From an uncultured Erysipelotrichaceae bacterium (GTDB lineage: Bacteria > Bacillota_I > Bacilli_A > Erysipelotrichales > Erysipelotrichaceae): 8,976 bases of DNA. The DNA is taken from the NCBI GenBank assembly GCA_902795875.1, contig CADBND010000017.1, forward strand, positions 1 to 8,976, written 5' to 3'. A model generated the notes under the pieces. It saw nothing but the letters and a program-made list of their open reading frames with translations, was not told where the DNA came from and made no database searches. A program made the translations under genes and the position numbers. This document shows, piece after piece, positions 6,194-8,976 of the stretch (its first letter is position 1; every line of letters starts with the position of its first letter).

Positions 6194-7403
6194 TGCGAAA
6201 AAGATCTGTTTCCATGCGATCGACTCCTGCCTTCCTGAAGGAGGTGTGGCCAGAGCATTGGAGGATCTTCAGATCGATAAGGAGGTCTATCTCCTTGCGG
6301 TAGGCAAGGCTGCTTTCAATATGGCTTTGGAGGCTTCCCGCCATGTTTTGATAAAAGAAGGGATCGTTATCTCCAAATACGGACATATATCCGGATCGAT
6401 AAAAAATGTGGAGTGTTTTGAAGCAGGACATCCGATTCCGGATCGAAACGGTCTGAAAGCTTCTGAAGAGGCGATCAGGATGTGCGAGGATCTGAAGAGC
6501 GATGATATCGTCCTCTTTCTTCTTTCAGGCGGTGCCAGTGCACTTTTTGAAAGTCCGCTGATCCCTCTTGAAAGACTGCAGGATCTGAGTACGAAGATGC
6601 TGAAGAAGGGCTTGAACATCTTTGAGATCAATGCGGTGCGAAAGAAACTTTCCAGAGTGAAGGGAGGCCGCTTTGGCGATCTGTGCAAACCCGCCAAAGT
6701 CTATTCGATCATCCTTTCCGATGTCTTGTCTGACCGTCTTGATACGATCGGTTCCGGTCCGACCGTCAGGGATGAAACGGGAACGGAAGAGACTTTGAAG
6801 ATCCTGGAAAGCCATGACATCGATCTTTGTGAGGATATCCGAAAGATCATCCTGTCTTCTGCACCGGGGAAGGCCGATAATTGTGAGAATATCGTGATCG
6901 GTTCGGTGAGGATGCTTTGTCGCAAAGCAATAAAGGAAGCGGAAAGGCTTGGCTATAAGGCTGTATTGATCGATGATCATATCGATATGGAAGCCAGGGA
7001 TGCCGGACAGTTTTTGTTTGAAAAGATACAGAAATATCGGGGAAGCGGCGAGGATGTCGCTTTGATCATGGGCGGAGAGACGATCGTCCATGTGAAAGGA
7101 AAAGGTCTTGGCGGCAGGAATCAGGAACTCGTGTTCTCACAGATGAAGAATATCGCAGGGATGAACGATGTGCTGATCATGTCTGTCGGTTCGGATGGGA
7201 CCGATGGTCCTACGGATGCGGCAGGAGGCTATGTGGATGGCTCTTCCTATGAGAAACTGAAGAAGGCCGGCGGGAACTTTGAGGCTCTGCTGGCGGATAA
7301 CGACAGCTATCACGGTTTGAAGATGATCGATTCTCTGATCTTTACCGGTCCGACCGGTACCAACGTGAATGATATTAGTATCGCTTTGATCAAAAGATCC
7401 TGA
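6183..7403 (+). CDS. Type-2 glycerate kinase (MOFRL/GckA-TtuD family), glycerate 2-kinase
   Basis: The protein has 406 residues. The ATG at 6183 lies inside the lipoprotein gene (11-nt overlap). The Shine-Dalgarno is weak, so coupling to upstream translation is likely. Family motifs appear in order: AVGKAA (39-44, with the conserved Lys42), GHPIPD (82-87), LLSGGASAL (113-121), NAVRKKLSRVKGGR (150-163), SDVLSDRLDTIGSGPT (179-194), MGGET (296-300), GLGGRNQE (308-315), SVGSDGTDGPTDAAGG (334-349) and TGPTGTNVND (388-397). The length is normal for the family and both lobes are present. The enzyme uses ATP to phosphorylate D-glycerate, giving 2-phosphoglycerate in bacterial members, which enters lower glycolysis. 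It is the last gene of the operon. Its presence suggests that the upstream dehydrogenase supplies or parallels glycerate use, or that glycerate and glycerol-phosphate are taken up under the same conditions. The family call is strong; the phosphorylation position is by family precedent. Confidence 0.93.
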   Translation: MLNDAKKICFHAIDSCLPEGGVARALEDLQIDKEVYLLAVGKAAFNMALEASRHVLIKEGIVISKYGHISGSIKNVECFEAGHPIPDRNGLKASEEAIRMCEDLKSDDIVLFLLSGGASALFESPLIPLERLQDLSTKMLKKGLNIFEINAVRKKLSRVKGGRFGDLCKPAKVYSIILSDVLSDRLDTIGSGPTVRDETGTEETLKILESHDIDLCEDIRKIILSSAPGKADNCENIVIGSVRMLCRKAIKEAERLGYKAVLIDDHIDMEARDAGQFLFEKIQKYRGSGEDVALIMGGETIVHVKGKGLGGRNQELVFSQMKNIAGMNDVLIMSVGSDGTDGPTDAAGGYVDGSSYEKLKKAGGNFEALLADNDSYHGLKMIDSLIFTGPTGTNVNDISIALIKRS

Positions 7404-7419
7404 TCCAAACAGATGCATG

Positions 7420-7451
7420 AAGAGGTGTTCCAAATCCCTCTTTTTATTTTT
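7420..7451 (+). terminator. Rho-independent terminator after the glycerate kinase gene
   Basis: AAGAGG (7420-7425) pairs with CCTCTT (7437-7442) around an 11-nt loop. The run TTTTTATTTTT (7441-7451) begins at the end of the stem. It lies 17 nt after the kinase stop. The stem is short but GC-closed and has a good U-tract, so it plausibly separates the two plus-strand operons. Confidence 0.75.
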
Positions 7452-7461
7452 GTCATTATTC

Positions 7462-7491
7462 TTGACTTTGTAGTAATACAGATAATACAAT
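7462..7491 (+). promoter_or_regulatory. Promoter of the gntR-ABC operon
   Basis: TTGACT (7462-7467) and TACAAT (7486-7491) are separated by 18 bp and resemble a housekeeping sigma promoter. The transcript would start near 7498. The -10 box lies within the tandem TAATACA repeats, so a protein bound there would block RNA polymerase. The 5' leader would be about 25 nt and holds GGAGG (7512-7516), 6 nt before the gntR ATG. Confidence 0.65.
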
Positions 7492-7509
7492 TAATACAGT
7501 TAATACAGA
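7474..7509 (+). repeat. Four tandem 9-bp repeats (TAATACAnn), candidate operator array
   Basis: Units begin at 7474, 7483, 7492 and 7501: TAATACAGA, TAATACAAT, TAATACAGT and TAATACAGA. The seven-base core is identical in all four. The array runs from the spacer through the -10 box into the leader of the gntR transcript. Bases just before the first unit create TGTA-N4-TACA (7469-7480), a short inverted repeat. The position fits autoregulation by the adjacent GntR protein. The 9-bp period is shorter than one helical turn. Confidence 0.7.
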
Positions 7510-7522
7510 TTGGAGGTATGAG

Positions 7523-7885
7523 ATGTTCCTTATAAACTTGCAAGGTAAGGAATCGATCTATGAACAGATCCGGTCACAGATCGAGCGTTTCATCCTGGCG
7601 GGCATCCTGAAGCCCGATGATAAGCTGCCTTCCGTGAGGATGCTGGCACAGGAACTGGGCATCAATCCCAATACGGTGATGAAGGCTTACCAGGAACTGG
7701 AGAAGAACGGATATATCTACACCCTGAACAAGAAGGGTGTCTTTGTGGCCGGCAATAAAGAGGAAATATCCCGGCGCAACAGGGAAGATGCGCTTCGTAT
7801 GGCGAAAACGTTAAAGGAAGAAGGTCTTTCCAAGAAAGAATTGCTGGAAGTACTTGATGAAGTATTCGGGGAGGAAACATGTTAA
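7523..7885 (+). CDS. GntR-family transcriptional regulator, YtrA subfamily
   Basis: The protein has 120 residues from ATG 7523, with GGAGG 6 nt upstream. The winged helix-turn-helix spans about residues 10-77. It includes SIYEQIRSQIERFILAGIL, DKLPSVRMLAQELGINPNTV (33-52, recognition region) and AYQELEKNGYIYTLNKKGVFVAG with the wing. Only about 40 residues follow, and they are helical and charged. There is no large effector domain, which is the hallmark of the YtrA subfamily. Such proteins usually repress their own operon together with ABC transporter genes, and are often relieved by cell-wall-active antibiotics or related stress. The gene overlaps the ATPase gene by 7 nt, and its promoter carries the TAATACA repeats. 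The family is certain; the inducing signal cannot be read from sequence. Confidence 0.93.
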   Translation: MFLINLQGKESIYEQIRSQIERFILAGILKPDDKLPSVRMLAQELGINPNTVMKAYQELEKNGYIYTLNKKGVFVAGNKEEISRRNREDALRMAKTLKEEGLSKKELLEVLDEVFGEETC

Positions 7886-8754
7886 GAATAAACAGTGTAT
7901 CCAAGAGTTTTAAAGATAAAAAAGTGCTTGATCATCTCGATCTGGAAGTCAATGATGGCAGCATCTTCGGCCTTGTGGGTGTCAACGGTGCAGGCAAGAC
8001 GACGCTGCTTCGCTGCATATCCGGAATATACAGTATGGATGAGGGGAATGTTGACTTTGAAGGAGAAGATACCTATCGGAATGAACAGATCCGCAAGAAG
8101 ATCTTCTTTGTGAGCGATGATCCATATTATCCGCCTGCTTCCACGATAAAGAATCTGAAGGGATTCTACTCTTCTTTCTATGATGTCGATGACGATGTCT
8201 ATCGCAAGACTTTGAGGATGTTCCATCTTGATGAAAACAAGCCGGTCTCTTCTTTTTCCAAGGGCATGAAGAGGCAGACGATGTTGTTATTCGCTTTGGC
8301 GATACGGCCGAAACTTCTTTTACTGGATGAGGCGTTTGACGGGCTCGATCCGCTCGTCCGTCTGGATCTGAAGAAAGCGCTGTATGAATTCATCGAGGAG
8401 GATGGTGCCAGCATCATCATCTCTTCCCACAATCTTAAGGAGCTGGAAGATATCTGCGACAGTTTCGGCATCCTGAAAGACGGAAGGATCTCAATGTATG
8501 GCGATCTTCTTGATTCCAAACAGAATATAAACAAATATCAGCTGGCTTTCGATCATGCGGTCGATGAAGCGGTCTTCGACGGATTTGATGTACTTCATAA
8601 GTCGAAAGAGGGATCTGTCTATTCGCTGGTCATAAGAGGGGACAGGGATGAGGTCAAGGAAAAGCTTTTCGCGCTCAAGCCTTTGATCCTGGACACATTG
8701 AGTGTCAATTTTGAAGAACTGTTCATATACGAACAGAAAGGAGGTGACAGATAA
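7879..8754 (+). CDS. ABC transporter ATP-binding protein (YtrB-like)
   Basis: The protein has 291 residues. The ATG at 7879 overlaps the gntR stop, with GGGGAGG (7868-7874) 4 nt upstream. The nucleotide-binding domain shows Walker A GVNGAGKT (34-41), signature FSKGMKRQ (126-133), Walker B LLLLDE (146-151), D-loop GLDP (155-158) and H-loop His184 in SSHN. Where most ABC ATPases have the Q-loop glutamine, this one reads FVSDDP (77-82), as in some exporters of this group. Residues from about 215 form a C-terminal extension common in bacitracin/lantibiotic-type exporters. The protein probably powers efflux or membrane remodelling with the permease that follows, under control of the preceding regulator. 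The substrate is unknown. Confidence 0.93.
   Translation: MLRINSVSKSFKDKKVLDHLDLEVNDGSIFGLVGVNGAGKTTLLRCISGIYSMDEGNVDFEGEDTYRNEQIRKKIFFVSDDPYYPPASTIKNLKGFYSSFYDVDDDVYRKTLRMFHLDENKPVSSFSKGMKRQTMLLFALAIRPKLLLLDEAFDGLDPLVRLDLKKALYEFIEEDGASIIISSHNLKELEDICDSFGILKDGRISMYGDLLDSKQNINKYQLAFDHAVDEAVFDGFDVLHKSKEGSVYSLVIRGDRDEVKEKLFALKPLILDTLSVNFEELFIYEQKGGDR
8737..8747 (+). promoter_or_regulatory. Near-perfect Shine-Dalgarno of the permease gene
   Basis: AAAGGAGGTGA is almost fully complementary to the 3' end of Firmicute 16S rRNA. It lies 6 nt before the ATG at 8754, inside the end of the ATPase gene. It fixes the permease start and suggests strong independent initiation despite the 1-nt overlap. Confidence 0.85.
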
Positions 8755-8976
8755 TGTTTTCCAAAGATCTGTTCAGATATATCGTTGATTCCAAGAAGTA
8801 TCTTTTGATCTTTATCGTATTGGTGTCATTACTCAACGGCATAGGCAATTCGATCAAGGGCCTTGATCTGCTTCTGCAGGGAGTGTTTGCGATCGGTCTT
8901 TCCTTTCTGATGCCGGCCTTGGTCTTCTACCATGCCCATGACAAGAGGGCTGTAGATTCCTATTTCTCTTTGCCGG
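8754..8976 (+). CDS. ABC-2-type transporter permease, 3' end outside window
   Basis: Only the first 74 codons are present. ATG 8754 overlaps the ATPase stop by 1 nt (TAATG). After a short cytoplasmic start (MFSKDLFRYIVDSKK) come two probable membrane segments, about residues 16-31 and 38-59. They are followed by HAHDKRAVDSYFSLP (60-74). A similar DxxxSLP stretch after the second helix is common in ABC-2 permeases encoded next to YtrA-type regulators. The gene probably forms the membrane part of the exporter with the preceding ATPase. How many further permease genes follow is not visible. Confidence 0.82.
   Translation, partial: MFSKDLFRYIVDSKKYLLIFIVLVSLLNGIGNSIKGLDLLLQGVFAIGLSFLMPALVFYHAHDKRAVDSYFSLP

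Noticed and set aside
6525..7091. 188-codon minus-strand open frame opposite the glycerate kinase gene
   Set aside because: It is a shadow of a gene with full family motifs, and no start signal or domain is seen.
7474..7509. TAATACA repeats as a CRISPR-like array
   Set aside because: The units are only 9 bp, there are no unique spacers, and no cas genes are nearby.
7404..7522. Possible small gene or riboswitch in the longest plus-strand gap
   Set aside because: The 119 nt are accounted for by a terminator, a promoter, the repeat array and a ribosome site. The short ATG at 7518 reaches a stop after five codons.

Overview
The window looks like a chromosomal segment from a low-to-mid GC Firmicute, most likely a gut or oral member of the Erysipelotrichia. 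The support is indirect. Shine-Dalgarno sites are strong (AAGGAG, AAAGGAGGTGA). Genes are packed into overlapping operons. The families present are a CotH-type kinase, a GlpA-like/GlpB-like/DUF1667 trio and a YtrA-type GntR regulator with an ABC exporter. The lineage call is inference. No RNA gene, insertion sequence, CRISPR array or phage gene was seen.

Region 1 (1-1250): the 3' part of a CotH-family kinase-like gene on the plus strand. It ends in a compact hairpin that probably serves as a shared, bidirectional terminator with the convergent gene that follows.

Region 2 (1248-2672): a minus-strand gene for an unusual two-domain protein. A complete HPr phosphocarrier domain (PTS) is fused directly to a complete D-lactate dehydrogenase-type 2-hydroxyacid dehydrogenase. 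HPr numbering is preserved: His15 is kept, and the regulatory Ser46 is replaced by Asp. A 122-bp divergent control region separates it from the next operon. It holds an extended -10 promoter for the fusion gene, a 19-bp inverted repeat, and a TATAAT box so close to the next start codon that the mRNA may be leaderless.

Region 3 (2672-7403): a tightly overlapping five-gene plus-strand operon. In order it encodes a GlpA-like flavoprotein with a C-terminal [2Fe-2S] domain, a second FAD/NAD-binding oxidoreductase (GlpB/opine-oxidase-like), a small four-cysteine DUF1667 protein, an unknown lipoprotein, and a type-2 glycerate kinase. Every junction overlaps, which suggests translational coupling. 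The first three genes look like a multi-subunit dehydrogenase, classically for glycerol-3-phosphate. The kinase would send glycerate into lower glycolysis as 2-phosphoglycerate. Together with the divergent HPr-LDH, the theme is three-carbon metabolism at the glycerol-P / glycerate / PEP / pyruvate / lactate level. A rho-independent terminator follows.

Region 4 (7404-8976): a separate operon. Its promoter overlaps four tandem 9-bp TAATACA repeats. It encodes a YtrA-subfamily GntR repressor, an ABC ATPase, and the start of an ABC-2 permease cut off by the window edge. This layout is typical of an autoregulated exporter or cell-envelope stress module.

The strongest candidate for something undescribed is the HPr(D46)-D-LDH fusion and its divergent control region.
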